Below, piece after piece: positions 37,435 to 49,886 of a stretch of 64,000 nucleotides of DNA. The stretch lies in assembly GCA_006503535.1 (NCBI GenBank), contig QYRS01000005.1, positions 806,001 to 870,000 on the forward strand, in the 5' to 3' direction. Both the position numbers and the translations under genes were made by a program. This DNA comes from Arthrinium phaeospermum (lineage: Eukaryota; Ascomycota; Sordariomycetes; Amphisphaeriales; Apiosporaceae). The notes beneath the pieces were generated by a model, which searched no databases, had not been told where the DNA came from, and worked only from the letters and a program-made list of their open reading frames with translations. Every line of letters begins with the position of its first letter. Position 1 is the stretch's first letter.

Positions 37435-40400
37435 ATGTCGCTCCCCGAGAGGCCAGGGGGCCGGCGGTCGCACGAGGCGCGAAGTTCATATCGACCATCC
37501 CCGTCACGGCGTAACCGCCCTGCCGATGTTGAGACAGGAGGATATTTCCCGGTAACGGGGCAAGGTCATCAACGTGCGCCTTCAACCGCCTCTTACGCCG
37601 ACACGGATAATCCTAACGGCACAACAGAGAGATTGCCGTTGTCGCCAAGTACGGAAAGTGGCGGGTTCCCTCACGACGAGCACACCATCTCGCGCAAAAG
37701 GAGTTTGATCCGCCCAGAGAGGAACCGGATCGGGAAGGACCATCCCAATTATCATTACCGGAAACATGCTGCCAATATGGAGGTGCTGCCGTCTTCCACT
37801 GGAAACGACCCTATCCTCGAAGACCTTGGAGGCACGACAGATCTGTCGACGGCTCGCTCTCCTGACGATGGATCAGAGAACTCGCCTCCGCGAAAGTCCC
37901 GGAAGGGCGACCCGGAAAAGGTCAGGCGCACGAGGTCCAAACGGCGGCGGGCTTCAGAGGGCGGTAGGATGGCCAAGGAATCGAAGAGGCAGAAACCCAA
38001 GGAGGTCCTCAGCCCTCCTAGCCCTTGGAATTTCTACTGCGCCGTGGTCACACTATGGTGCCCCGACTTTATCCTCAGCTGCTGTGGGTGGAAATCCAAA
38101 GCCGAGAGGCGAGCGTGGCGAGAGAAGATGGGCCTTATTAGTCTCATCTTGCTCATCATGGGTATTGTGGGCTTCTTGACTTTCGGTTTCACCCAAGTGG
38201 TTTGTGGTTCGCCCGTCACCCGTCTCCGCGTCAACGAGGTCGGCAACGGCTATATGATCTTCCACGGTACGGCTTACGATCTGACGAAATCCGGACATCC
38301 TCCGGCGGACGGTATCCCTCTACGACTGGACAAGACTTTGCCCAACATATTATACGATTTGCCCGAGAAACATGGCGGGCAGGATGGCAGTTTCCTTTTC
38401 CAGAATGTCAACGGAAAATGTAAGGGCATGATCACTGCGACCAGCAACTCTGATATTCCGCGCAATGCCAATGATCAGGATAACTTGGCTTGGTACTTCC
38501 CCTGCAAACCATTCAACCAGGACGGCTCCAGCAAGCCTAACGACACGGTTACCTACTACCCCGGGTATGCGTGCCACACATCTCAAACAGCCCGTGACAA
38601 ATTTTACCTCGAGCTCCATTCCACCGCAGACGTTTTCTACAACTGGGCAGATATCAAGAACAACTCGCGAAATCTGATGGTCTACTCTGGAAACGTGCTG
38701 GATCTCGATCTTTTAAACTGGTTTGATGAGAAGCAGGTGGACATTCCAGATCGCTTCAAGGAACTGAGGGATCGCGGCACCGTTGCTAATCGTCTTGTTC
38801 ATGGGCGAGACATTACACGGTCATTTCAGACCTCTGGCGACAAGCACCTTGCCGAATGCTTCGAGGAAATCATCAAGGTTGGCACCGTTGATACCGACAC
38901 AGTTGGTTGCATTGCTTCCAAGGTCGTGCTGTACCTGTCACTCGTGCTTATTCTGTCTGTTGTCGTGGCAAGATTCGGGTTGGCCATAGTTTTCCAATGG
39001 TTTATCAGTCGGAAGTATGCAGCTCCCAAAACGTCACAGTCAGGGAACAAGAAGAAGAGGCAGCAGCAGATTGAGGACTGGACAGATGATATCTACCGCG
39101 CCCCGCCGCGGCTGCCTGGTGATCTGAGCAGCAGTGTGGGTGGCTCGGATAGGACCAGCAAGCGCGCCAGTACATTTCTTCCGACCACCTCCCGATTCTC
39201 GGCCGCCTATGGTGTTGATCGCAACTCCCGTCGCCCCCAGCCCACTACCATGGCCAGCCAAGCCTCCACCGGGCCGCTGTTGCACCCCAACTCCATGTAC
39301 AGGCAAGGCAACGACAGCAGGGCCAGCTTCCTCAACTCATCCGACCCCTATTCGAGTCAGGGAACCCCGATGGATGGGTTTGGTCCTGCTGGGTTCATAC
39401 ACGAGGCTGTTGTTCCGCAACCTCCGGCCGATTATCAGCCCTTCGGATTCCCCCTGATTCACTCGATCTGTCTCGTCACGTGTTACTCCGAGGGCGAACT
39501 CGGTCTGCGAACCACTCTCGACTCGATCGCCACGACTGATTACCCCAACAGCCACAAAGTAATCCTCGTTATCTGCGATGGTCTCATTAAAGGTCATGGG
39601 GAGACCATGACCACGCCTGACATCGCTCTCGGTATGATGAAGGACCATGCAACCGCACCTCAGGACGTCGAGGCATTCTCGTACGTTGCGGTTGCCAGCG
39701 GAGCGAAGCGACACAACATGGCTAAGATCTATGCTGGTTTCTACGATTACGGCGCCAAGTCCGCCGTGCCTCTCGAGCGACAACAACGAGTACCGATGAT
39801 GGTCGTGGTCAAGTGTGGCACACCCGACGAATCGAAAAAATCCAAGCCCGGAAATCGTGGCAAGCGTGACAGTCAGATCATTCTGATGTCGTTCTTGCAA
39901 AAGGTTATGTTTGACGAACGCATGACGGAACTCGAGTTTGAGATGTTCAATGGTCTCTGGAAGGTGACCGGCATCTCGCCCGACTACTACGAGGCCGTTC
40001 TCATGGTCGATGCCGACACGAAAGTCTTCCCTGACAGTCTTACCCACATGCTCTGTGCCCTGGTCCGAGACCCCGATATCATGGGCCTCTGCGGCGAGAC
40101 CAAGATTGCCAACAAACGCCAGAGCTGGGTCACCGCTATCCAGGTCTTCGAATACTTCATATCCCATCACATGTCCAAGTCGTTCGAGTCCGTCTTTGGC
40201 GGTGTCACGTGTTTGCCTGGATGCTTCTGCATGTATCGTATCAAGGCCCCCAAGGGTGCCCAGAACTACTGGGTTCCCATTCTTGCGAATCCCGATGTCG
40301 TCGAACACTACTCTGAGAACGTGGTCGACACCCTCCACAAGAAGAATTTGCTGCTTTTGGGCGAGGACCGATACTTGACCACTCTTATGCTCCGGACTTT

Positions 40401-41137
40401 CCCCAAGCGCAAGCAGGTCTTTGTTCCGCAGGCTGTCTGCAAGACAACTGTCCCCGATACCTTCATGGTTCTTCTGTCCCAGAGACGTCGATGGATCAAC
40501 TCCACCATCCACAACCTTATGGAGCTTGTTCTTGTCAAGGATCTGTGCGGTACCTTCTGCTTCAGCATGCAGTTTGTTATTTTCATCGAGCTGATCGGTA
40601 CCCTCGTCCTTCCGGCTGCCATCGCCTTCACCTTCTACGTCGGTCAGTAATACCATACTATCCCGCCAATGAAACAATGTGCTAATATATTTTCTTATAG
40701 TCATTATCTCTATCGTCCATCAACCGGCGCAAATCATACCTCTTGTCCTGCTGGGTCTCATTCTTGGTCTTCCTGCGATCTTGATTGTGGTCACAGCCCA
40801 CTCGTGGTCATATGTTGTTTGGATGTTCATCTACCTCCTCTCCCTCCCCGTTTGGAACTTCATTCTACCCACATACGCCTTCTGGAAGTTTGACGACTTC
40901 TCGTGGGGCGATACCCGAAAGACGGCTGGAGAAAAGACCAAGAAGGCGGGTATTGAGTACGAAGGTGAATTCGACAGCAGTAAGATTACCATGAAGCGTT
41001 GGGCCGAATTTGAGCGCGAGAGGCGCATCAGGGAGAACAACTACTGGGGATCAAAGGACAATGTCACGGAAAGCTGGCCCAATGCCGACTTACCGCGAAG
41101 ACATCCCTATGATGACCAGTACTACTCCGATGCCTAA
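37435..41137 (+). CDS. Class IV (Chs3-type) chitin synthase
   Basis: Two exons, 37435-40642 and 40701-41137, encode 1214 aa. The enzyme polymerises UDP-GlcNAc into chitin at the plasma membrane. A basic, disordered N terminus ([19 protein letters not shown]) is followed by a membrane segment near 230-255 ([20 protein letters not shown]), a cytochrome-b5-like lumenal region ([20 protein letters not shown]) and a second membrane segment near 500-525. The GT2 catalytic core has VDADTK at 858-863, GEDR at 976-979 and the signature QRRRW at 1016-1020, then a cluster of C-terminal helices ([20 protein letters not shown]) and a charged tail. Length, b5-like region and lack of a myosin motor fit class IV. 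Start ATG 37435 gives [12 protein letters not shown]; the upstream in-frame TTG is not a start. Confidence 0.96.
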
Positions 41138-44100
41138 ACAAGTCGAGACTTAATGGGAAGAAGGGGGTGTTGTGATGCGCACATGTGGAATACGAGTGAG
41201 GGATTACGATTGTGATACGTATATATATGGGGATGGACGGGCCTTTTCTGTCCAGTTCATACGTGGGCTTTTCTTTTCAGCGGGCGTCGCTCGTTTTCTT
41301 AATTGGGTTATTCAGTATAGAAAACCGGCTACTTACGAAGGCATCGAATCGGCGTCAACATTGCAGGCGAGCATAGCTGCTTTACGGTGGCAGTCACGTA
41401 TATAGCTACTACAGATGGGATGTCAGCCCAGAGACACTTAATAACCAATACTGATATGATACACGGCATTGTTTCTCTTTAGCTATCTCGGCTCTTGCAC
41501 GTCATATGTATATGTGTATACATGTAGTTTTCATTCCTGCTGTTTTGCAGAAGGCCGGGCCCGACCTGGTGGATGGTTGCACAGATGGCCCTGGTCAGCG
41601 GTACCAGTGGTGAGTGACCTCTCGCATCCGAATCGTTAGACGGGAGAGGGAGGTCATGCCCGGCTCGCTGGTCGTCCTGTGGGCATCCGTCTACCCGCCT
41701 GCGTGTGTACCGATGCCGTGCTAGGTTGTAGCCGACCCCGTATCGGTCGTGTTCGTCATGCGGGGAACACTAGATTTGAGCGTCTGGTCGTGTCACGACG
41801 TGCGCTTGTAAGTGGTGACCTACTCTCGTCTGTTGGGCAGAGGTATATTGCCGGGGATTCCTCTTCTGCGGCCAGGGAGACTGTATACAGCCCGGGACAC
41901 CTGTGTGGGATTTCTCCGGGCCCGTGCTTTTACCGAGTATACAATTCGAGAAGCCGTTTGATCGTGCAACTTTAGGGTGATGTCGAAGATCGATGCGCAT
42001 GTATGTGTGCAAATTTCTGGTGAAGCTGAACCGGACGAAATCAGCAGGGCTGACATAATGATAGCCAACTTCCCTTCATCCGCATGACCTCCCCAAAATC
42101 TTACTTTCAGATCGATTATTACCATCATCATCATCATCATAATCACCCACATGGGATGCCGGCGAAAGCAGTATACCGGAAACCTCGCTCGAGTGACACT
42201 GCTGCTGCCGCAGCTTGTCCCTCTTATCTCAATCTCACAGGCACGAGGCACGCTGGCGGCGGATTCGCTCTGCATGCCTGGTAGGTGCTCGCGCCTTTTC
42301 AGACCTTGAACGCGCCGAGCGTATTGATATCGAAAGGCGACGGCATGAGTATTTCATCTGCCATCAGGCTGGCACGCATCAATGCAAGGGTGTAAGGGAA
42401 GGAGGTGGGAGGCAGGACGACGACAACAGTTCATGCTGGAGCAGGGATTGACCAATATGTATCCCTGGGAGGTATTGGGCATCCCCATCAGCGGCCATTT
42501 ATCTGAATGGCCTTGGGTTGCTACTTGTATGCTGTATTGTACAACAATACCGGTTTAGGTTGATACCAGTTTTCTGGGTGATCGTCTGGCTTAGCGACGC
42601 AGTGACCCGAGGCGCGCAGGGGTACCGAGTGGAACAAGAAACCAGACTAGCAGGCCAGGCTGCCAGGCTGCTTAGGCTGCTTTGCTTGTAGGCCCAGTAG
42701 TAGGCCTATGCATCTCGACGGAAAAGACGGGGACGGTGCTTGGCAGTCACTGTGCAGAAGAGAGCGTAAAGCCGAATGGCAATAATGGCCCAACTCCTCC
42801 AACTTTTATAAGCGCAATCGCGACAGGTTGGAAGTTGGAACAACCAACCTATGAGTGACGGATGCTGAGGTTTGTGGTGAACCCCATGGACCCGGCGCGC
42901 AGGTTCACCCCGGGCCGCCCCTCGCTTGCTATCGCTTGCTACCGTTAGCATCTCAGGCTTTTGGGCGTAACCTAACCCAAGGCAGTGCGCGGTATACAAG
43001 TATGGCGACAAGGAGCAAGTTTGTTTCTCGACAGGGTTCGGGTTATATAAGTTGTAACCGGTCAAGAAGGGCCACGTCCAACGCCACCGTTCCACATTGC
43101 CGGTTGCAGGCTTGCTGCCATGGTCCCGACGTTGACAAGGTTGCGTGGGTGGGTGTGCATGGCGCTGACCACCTCCTCTGGATGGGCGACGCCGGTCAGC
43201 TGGCTCTAAATGAGCTGGCTGGCCGTCACGCTCCCGAGAACCCAGAACAGCATCATCCTCTCTGCCAATTGGGGAAATATATCCCTTTGCTCGCCAAAGC
43301 ATGCCCTTTGCGTCCGTCTGTGGACTCTAGTCGGAACGGGCACAAATGCAGATTGCTATTGATTGCAAGGATGGTGGCAGCCACAAGGGCATTGTGCCGC
43401 GCCGTGCTGTACGTAGTGGTCCATCGTACTTTTCTTGTTCCTTTCTTTTTCCTTTTCTTTCTCTTTTTTTCTTCCCACCTTCTCCAACGGCCGCTGCTGA
43501 GGTGCTAAGCTGGTGTTCGCAAAAATGACATATCATGCTGTCGGAACCGACTCGTTAAGTGTGTAGCGAAGAGTGGGAACGGCGGGTTCGACTCGGGGCT
43601 TTTGTATGTTACAAGCCAAGGATGCAAGTGCTACGTATAAATCAACTAGTTGACAGGAGTCATACATGGGATATATTACTTGACAGAATACCTATGCAAC
43701 GCGAGAAAGCCAAACAGATGGAAAACGTCGGTAAGATCCCATGGGACGGGGATCAGATCAGCAGCGGAGTGGGTTGCCTGGCAGCTACGCGCCTACCAAC
43801 TGTGACGGGAAATCGAGGTTGCAGTTGGGTCATTCATCCAATGTACGTATCTACATACATATGTATGTATCTACATGCCTACATTTTGAACATCAATTGA
43901 CAGTGACAGTGGACACTCACTGGCTGACACCTCGGGATGGGTTTTATTTATGTATTCACTACATGTGTAACATCGCCAATGGCCACGCCCAGTCATAGAA
44001 ACCACATCATCTTCATGGGAACAAATATTGCCCTCAAGCGACATTGTTGAGTGTCATCGGCGGGAATTGGGGCCAAGTGCAATCTGATCGAGAAGGGGAG

Positions 44101-44684
44101 GCGAGGGGGGGTTGATCATTGATGCAGTTCGACTCGAATGGAGTAGGTGGTGGTGGTTGTAGGAGGCCCTATGTAGTTGACTTGTAGCTGATTGAGTGTA
44201 GGTAGATGTAGGTAGTAGTAGGTGGACAGCCCGTGGCCCCCCTGTAGCCTAGCCCAAACCCAACAATGAACCACCAGATCAGTAGAGACCAGCTACTGGA
44301 GTCGCCTGTTCCCCACATGTGTCATGGTTCACATGTGCAGCAGCCTCTTTTCTCTCTCTCTCTCTTCTGTCGCTCTGTCAACTTGTACAGAAGCATATGT
44401 CACATAACACTATGTAATTAATACAATCCATTCCAATTCGAGAGAACGTGCGCTTCCAGACGAACCCTTGAAGAAAGAAGACATCATTTTTTTCTTGTCT
44501 CTTCTTCTTCTCCTCCCTCCTTCATTTCCTTACCTGCCTGCTTTCCACAAACCCGGCCCCTTTAATCGTGCCACCGTCGACGTTGAACTGGGAGAGGGAC
44601 ATGATTCAATAAAGGGCTCTCCAACCTCTCCCGTGTAGGTAGGTTGCCTGCTCACTTACCTCAACTAGACCAGCTTAGCCTGCG
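41138..44684. other. Intergenic, 3.5 kb
   Basis: No gene is supported. Contents include a CAT/ATC microsatellite near 42122-42140, a pyrimidine run at 43438-43480, a TACATACATATGTATGTA inverted stretch near 43850-43870, and a (TC)n tract near 44350-44365 followed by a C/T-rich leader for the WD40 gene. Confidence 0.5.
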
Positions 44685-47065
44685 ATGCGTGCTCCACCCA
44701 CGCTGCCGCCGCCGCCCTCCTCCTCTTTACAGGGTGCCATAGTGGACCATGCCCACCCTGCCCCCGTACCAGTCTCCATCTCCAACCAACCCACCACTTC
44801 CCACAGTGACGGACATCATGCTCACCTTGGCTCTTATAACTACCACAGCCAACCCTACCATCCCCCTACGCCTGCTGACCACCACACCGCTGCCGCTGCC
44901 GCTGCCGACGACGACCATCACGACGACACCCTGCCCGCTCGCGCCCTCCCGACCCACGACGACGGCGGCGCCGACGACGACCACGACATACATATGACAA
45001 CGCACTATGCTAATTCTCACTGGCCGCCATATAACCCCTCCGCCTCGCCATCCGCCGACTCTGGCGACGCCGGCGACGACCATGAAATGGAGGGACTGCT
45101 CGGTGCCGCATTGCACGAATACCAACAGACACCTTCATTAGCCGACTTTGGAGCCTCGCACCCTTCTCCGTCCCACCACCACTCTCCGCCTCCCACCAAC
45201 ATTACGCTTTTCTCCATGGCGCATACCACCGAAGCCATGGACCTCCAGCTGAACTCGGACCACGACGATTTCGACGACAGCATATCTTTGGGCGATGACG
45301 AAAACATGGAGGCCGCCAGCGCTGCTCATCACATGGCCCACACCCAGCAGTATACTCTACCGCCAATACTCCCCTCCCAGCCCATCGCCGAGCTCCACCC
45401 CGGTTTTGTCGGTGGCCCATTACCTCCAGTAAACCCTCCGCATCTGCCGTGGCCCCCGCAGTTGCCACCGGGCGTTGCGCAGGCCTTGTTTATCGGCGAC
45501 GACATGACGGAAGAGGATTTCGGTGAACTGCACCCTATACCCATCAGCAACCAAAACCCTTTGTCCCTCGCGCCCGAGAACCTGAACTTCGTCGATTTCC
45601 TGCGGATATGGGCCGAGAATGGGCGCGGCAAACTGCCTGACATACGCCGCCTGCGGACGCAAGTTGCTGATGTCGGCCCGGGCACAACCAGAGTGGAATA
45701 CAGTCAGCTGCATGGCAACAAATGCGATCTGCAGGGCATCGATTGGGAGGATCTGGGCGTACCGAGGAGAGTGGCCCGGGAGCGTCGCATGATGACCTAC
45801 CGAAACTACACCAACAAAACCGGCTCCGAGGAGTGGCATGTAAGTAGCGTGGCCGGAAGCAGCCCCGAGAATTGGATATGGCCTGACCAACTTTGCAGCC
45901 CACCCTGCCCGATCGTATGCTCAGGCCGACCGACAACTACTACCGCTTCCGAAACATGGGTTTGAGGCGGGATGTTCGTCTACTACATTTCCAGTTGAGA
46001 AATATCCTGGGATGCGCATCTCGGACGCGCGCATTCTTCCCGAGCCATGGCTTAGTCAAGGAAATAGATCCCACCACCGGCCGCTCCCAGAAAGCCATGG
46101 ATTTCGATATAGAGGGCGACATGCAGGTGTCCACCCTAACTGCCACGAACGACATACTGATGGTGGGCTGTTTCAACGGTGACTATCGTTTCCGCAGTTT
46201 GCATTCCGAGAATCTCTCATATACCGAGGGAAGGTTGACAGACCATCTGAGTGGCATCACGAATCATGTCGAGGTCTACCCAGGCCGACGGTCCTCGGCG
46301 CCTATGGCCGCATTTGCTTCGAATGACCACGGCTTTAGGACGGTCGACTTGACCACCAACAGTATCCTTTCAGAAGCCAAGTACAACTATCCCTTGAACT
46401 GTACTGCAGTAAGTCCGGACAAGAGGCTCCGGGTAATGGTTGGCGATTGCGTCAACGTTCTGATTGCCGATGCCGAGACAGGCGAGACGCTACAAGATCT
46501 AGAGGGCCACCGCGATTTTGGGTTTGCCTGCGACTGGTCATCCGATGGGTGGACCGTGGCCACTGGATTCCAAGACAAGAGTGTCAGGATATGGGATGCG
46601 CGCATGTGGAGAAGGAACTACAACGGGGCAGCTAGCCCTCTGGCCGTCTTACGTATGGAAATGTCGGGTGCAAGAAGCCTGCGCTTCTCGCCCCTTGGCT
46701 CGGGGAAGAGAGTCCTTGTCGCAGCAGAAGAAGCGGATATTGTCAACATCATCGACGCCCAAACGTTCGAAACCAAACAGAAGATCGACATATTCGGCGA
46801 GATCGGCGGCACCGCTTTTGCCGACGAAGGGCAGAATCTCTTGGCGCTGGTCACAGACCAGGCTCGCGGTGGACTTATGTCCCTGGATCGGTGCGACGCC
46901 GGCGCCGAGGACTCGTATAGTTATCTGGCCGAAGAAGAGAACAGGCAGGACTGGTCCCGTCGTGCGCCGAGGAGGCATGAAGTCTTGAGGCCTCTTGGTT
47001 CGCACGAGACGGTATCGCAACGCCGCCGGAAGGCTCTCGTATCAGGCAACCTTGACCCCTTTTAA
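44685..47065 (+). CDS. WD40-repeat protein with a His/Asp-rich N terminus
   Basis: Two exons, 44685-45839 and 45899-47065, encode 773 aa. The first ~220 residues are low complexity (Pro/His/Ala/Asp-rich, including runs such as AAAAAADDDHHDD). A conserved middle follows (LNFVDFLRIWAENGRGKLPD, NKCDLQGIDWEDLGVPRRVA), and exon 2 holds WD-like repeats: HFQLRNILGCASRTRAFFP, FNGDYRFRSLHSE, GHRDFGFACDWSSDGWTVAT ending SVRIWDARMW, and MSGARSLRFSPLGSGKRVLV. It resembles a fungal WD-repeat family with an uncharacterised fission-yeast member. WD40 proteins are scaffolds, so no function is assigned. The splice site gives EEWH joined to PTLPDR in phase. Confidence 0.85.
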
Positions 47066-49886
47066 ATCACACTTTCAAGCCGACAGGCATTGGGCGACCC
47101 CACGGTTATTTCAGGGGTAAGGCGTATAAATGCATACGGGCATATATCTTAGCTAGCGTGGTGTTCATTATCTGCTATTTTGTATCTTCTTGGTCGTCCC
47201 ATCCTCAGCGTTGCCGATTGGACACCTTCACTGCTACATGACCAGTCGTCCGCCATGCTGCCTTCTCTTCTCGGACTTGAGGTCAGGGAAACAGGCTTAG
47301 CAGGAGGCTGGAAACCATCATTTATACCGATTTATATATATGTACAACCTAGTGAGCAATAAGAAACGATGGATGGAGGCAGTCTTCGAGTTTTACTCAT
47401 GCTCCAAATAAACTGCCGGGTCATGGATGAGAAGGGGAAGCATGCCTGCCACCAATACCTTGTCTGGCAGATACACTGGCATGTGAATATTCGGGCCAAC
47501 GGTATCCATCTCAAGAACCTGTCCGGGTCGGGTGGGCGCACCTTGAGATTCGCAGCCCCCGAGTCGCGTTTGCAAAGACATGAAATCACGTTCACAGGCA
47601 AAGTGGCATGATGATCATACATGCATATGCAGCGAGCACACTTGAGTTGAAAAGCCTTTTATCACCTGATCTCCTCCCACCTCGCTTTACCGCGCTGGGG
47701 CATATAAAACAGCAGGAGCCTCCGGAGATCCGGGCAAGTACGCCATGGATGCCGCGTTCTAGGACCGCGTGTGTTGCAGCCGCATGCAGGCTTAAGCGAG
47801 TTGAGGGGGAGGCATACGTATGTCATTCGGATCCCTTCCCCCCTCTCTCATTCCAGCATATGCGACGAACCCCGACTTTGAAAGAAACTCGGGGTTCCTG
47901 GGTGGGAAAAGGGACGGGGCGATGGGTTACACGTGTTGCCATTGGAGCCTCCTCTGCCAATCCGTACCCCGTCGTCGAGCTGCTCCGCATCGTCAGGTCG
48001 CCCGCGAAGACGGCCGGCTGTACCTACCTAGTCCAACTACAGGGAGTGTGCCCGCAATCCCGTCGTTGTCAGCCTCCGCGGGAAGGGAAGACAGGTAGGT
48101 CGCTGCGGTTGCGAAGAATCACACCGCCTCTGCGCCGATGAAATCCGGGCAACCGTAAGTAGGAAACGTGTGGCTCTTCCGTTCGCTGCACTCGTGCCAA
48201 TAGGGGGATGGGGTTGGCAGCGTCGTCGGTATTGCGATCTCAAGATCGTCAAGCGGAGGAGACGGACTCTACACACAGAGAGAAGGGATATATATCACGT
48301 TGGATGTTTTTCCTTTGCAATCTCATGCGGCGCGTGCCGTTTCTATCGACGTACCGCTATATGATGATTGGATGTCGTAAACACAAAATCACTCAAATTC
48401 CCACGTATTATAGGGGAAAAAAAAGACTATAATAGTCGTTCAGAGAGATGTTACGAGGAAAAGAGAGGCACAAACAAGCTAGGGATATATGAAAAGGGGG
48501 GCAATGAAAGGTGAAGGTGTCTGTACGACTACGGCCCGGGGGAAAAAAACTAACTACCCCTATTTCCATCTTTGACCTTTTGATGGCAGCCAGCAGCTCG
48601 AGCGGTTTGGTTCGCTTTCATCATACCTACTCTCCCGTTGAGCTGTACGAGTAATAACTACCTTAGATTAATAAATACAAGTATCGATGTACCTGTCTAC
48701 TGCCCAGCCCGATTACTTCCACCTGACTTTGCCACCCAGTCAGTCAGCTTTTGGTACACCACTTGCCATCTCATTTCCCGGGGTTTGTTGACGCCAACGA
48801 GATGCGACGCGCACCCAGCCGGCTGATTGGCTCTTCCTCTTAAGTGCATACGAAAGCACACACATATTTACATTATATTATTCCTGAAGGAAGGAGAGTA
48901 CCAACCCGAACCAATCTGCATGCTGCATGCACTACTACGTCACCAGCGTCAGCATGCAATTTCCCCAGCAGCAGCTAAGGAGCGAGTGGTGAATAAGGAT
49001 TGACATGAGCCGACGCGCAAAAACGCCTGACGCACCAGGAGCGTAGCAGAATTGAAGAGCAGCAGCAGAGCAAAGCGCTAGAACGCGCGGCGAACCACCC
49101 CGAAACCAGATGCCAGAAGCCGGAGCAGTACCTAAGTTTGTAGGTCGGAGGGGTTAGCAGCAGGCGGCGGGTAGATATCCCCTTCCCTCCCCATCATTGC
49201 TAGGTTACTACTAGTTTACGGTAGCATGCTACTAGTACGCGATTTCTCATACCGATCTGCAGATGAACCTAAATAAGTTGCATACCACTACTCTAACGTA
49301 GTCGCCTGCATGCTTAGCTTGCAGATAATAGTAAAAGTGTGATCGGCTTGCAACTTTTATCAGGGAATCATCAGTCGTTGGAAAACATCACGAGAAGACA
49401 GACAGCACAGTTTATAGTAAAAGAAGATCGGATCAAACAGTGCTTCTCATCAATAGGCACTTGTAAATTACAACATTATGAATGGAACCCTTATTTGTCG
49501 CGTAGCCAGGGATTTTCAGGCACGTAATGTTGCGTCTTTCCAAGTGATTCCGCTCCCCTTCCTCCCTTCCCGCTCATTGATATATACCGTGTCAAAAATC
49601 CACATAGGAAAAAGAAGCAGCTATCGGCAACGCCGGACGCAGCCTGTCAAAGTCACACTTTCTCGGCCAAGACGCGACAGCCGTCGATAGCAAGTAGGGG
49701 ATAGAGGCACCACAGACGGCATAGCGAGTCAGCAGATCCAACTGACCGAGGAAGGGGAAGGCGTATTGCGCATAACATGTAGATAATCTGTTTCAAAAGC
49801 AAATAAATTATGTACAGGATATGGTGGAATCAGATGTTTTGATCATGATGATGATGCTAGCGGGTGCGAGCACGTTTGCTAGATGC
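47066..49886. other. Intergenic, 2.8 kb
   Basis: This lies between the 3' end of the WD40 gene and the 3' end of the BtgE-like gene. Open frames (for example 47608-48141) carry no family motifs. AT-rich polyadenylation-like stretches flank both genes. Nothing else is seen. Confidence 0.5.

Noticed and set aside
39337..40704. 455-codon minus-strand open frame inside the chitin synthase gene
   Set aside because: It lies antisense to the catalytic domain and has no recognisable motif; it is a codon-bias shadow.
43560..43605. tRNA-like B box (GGTTCGACTC)
   Set aside because: The A-box-like sequence is too close (under 20 nt) and no cloverleaf or acceptor stem can be formed.
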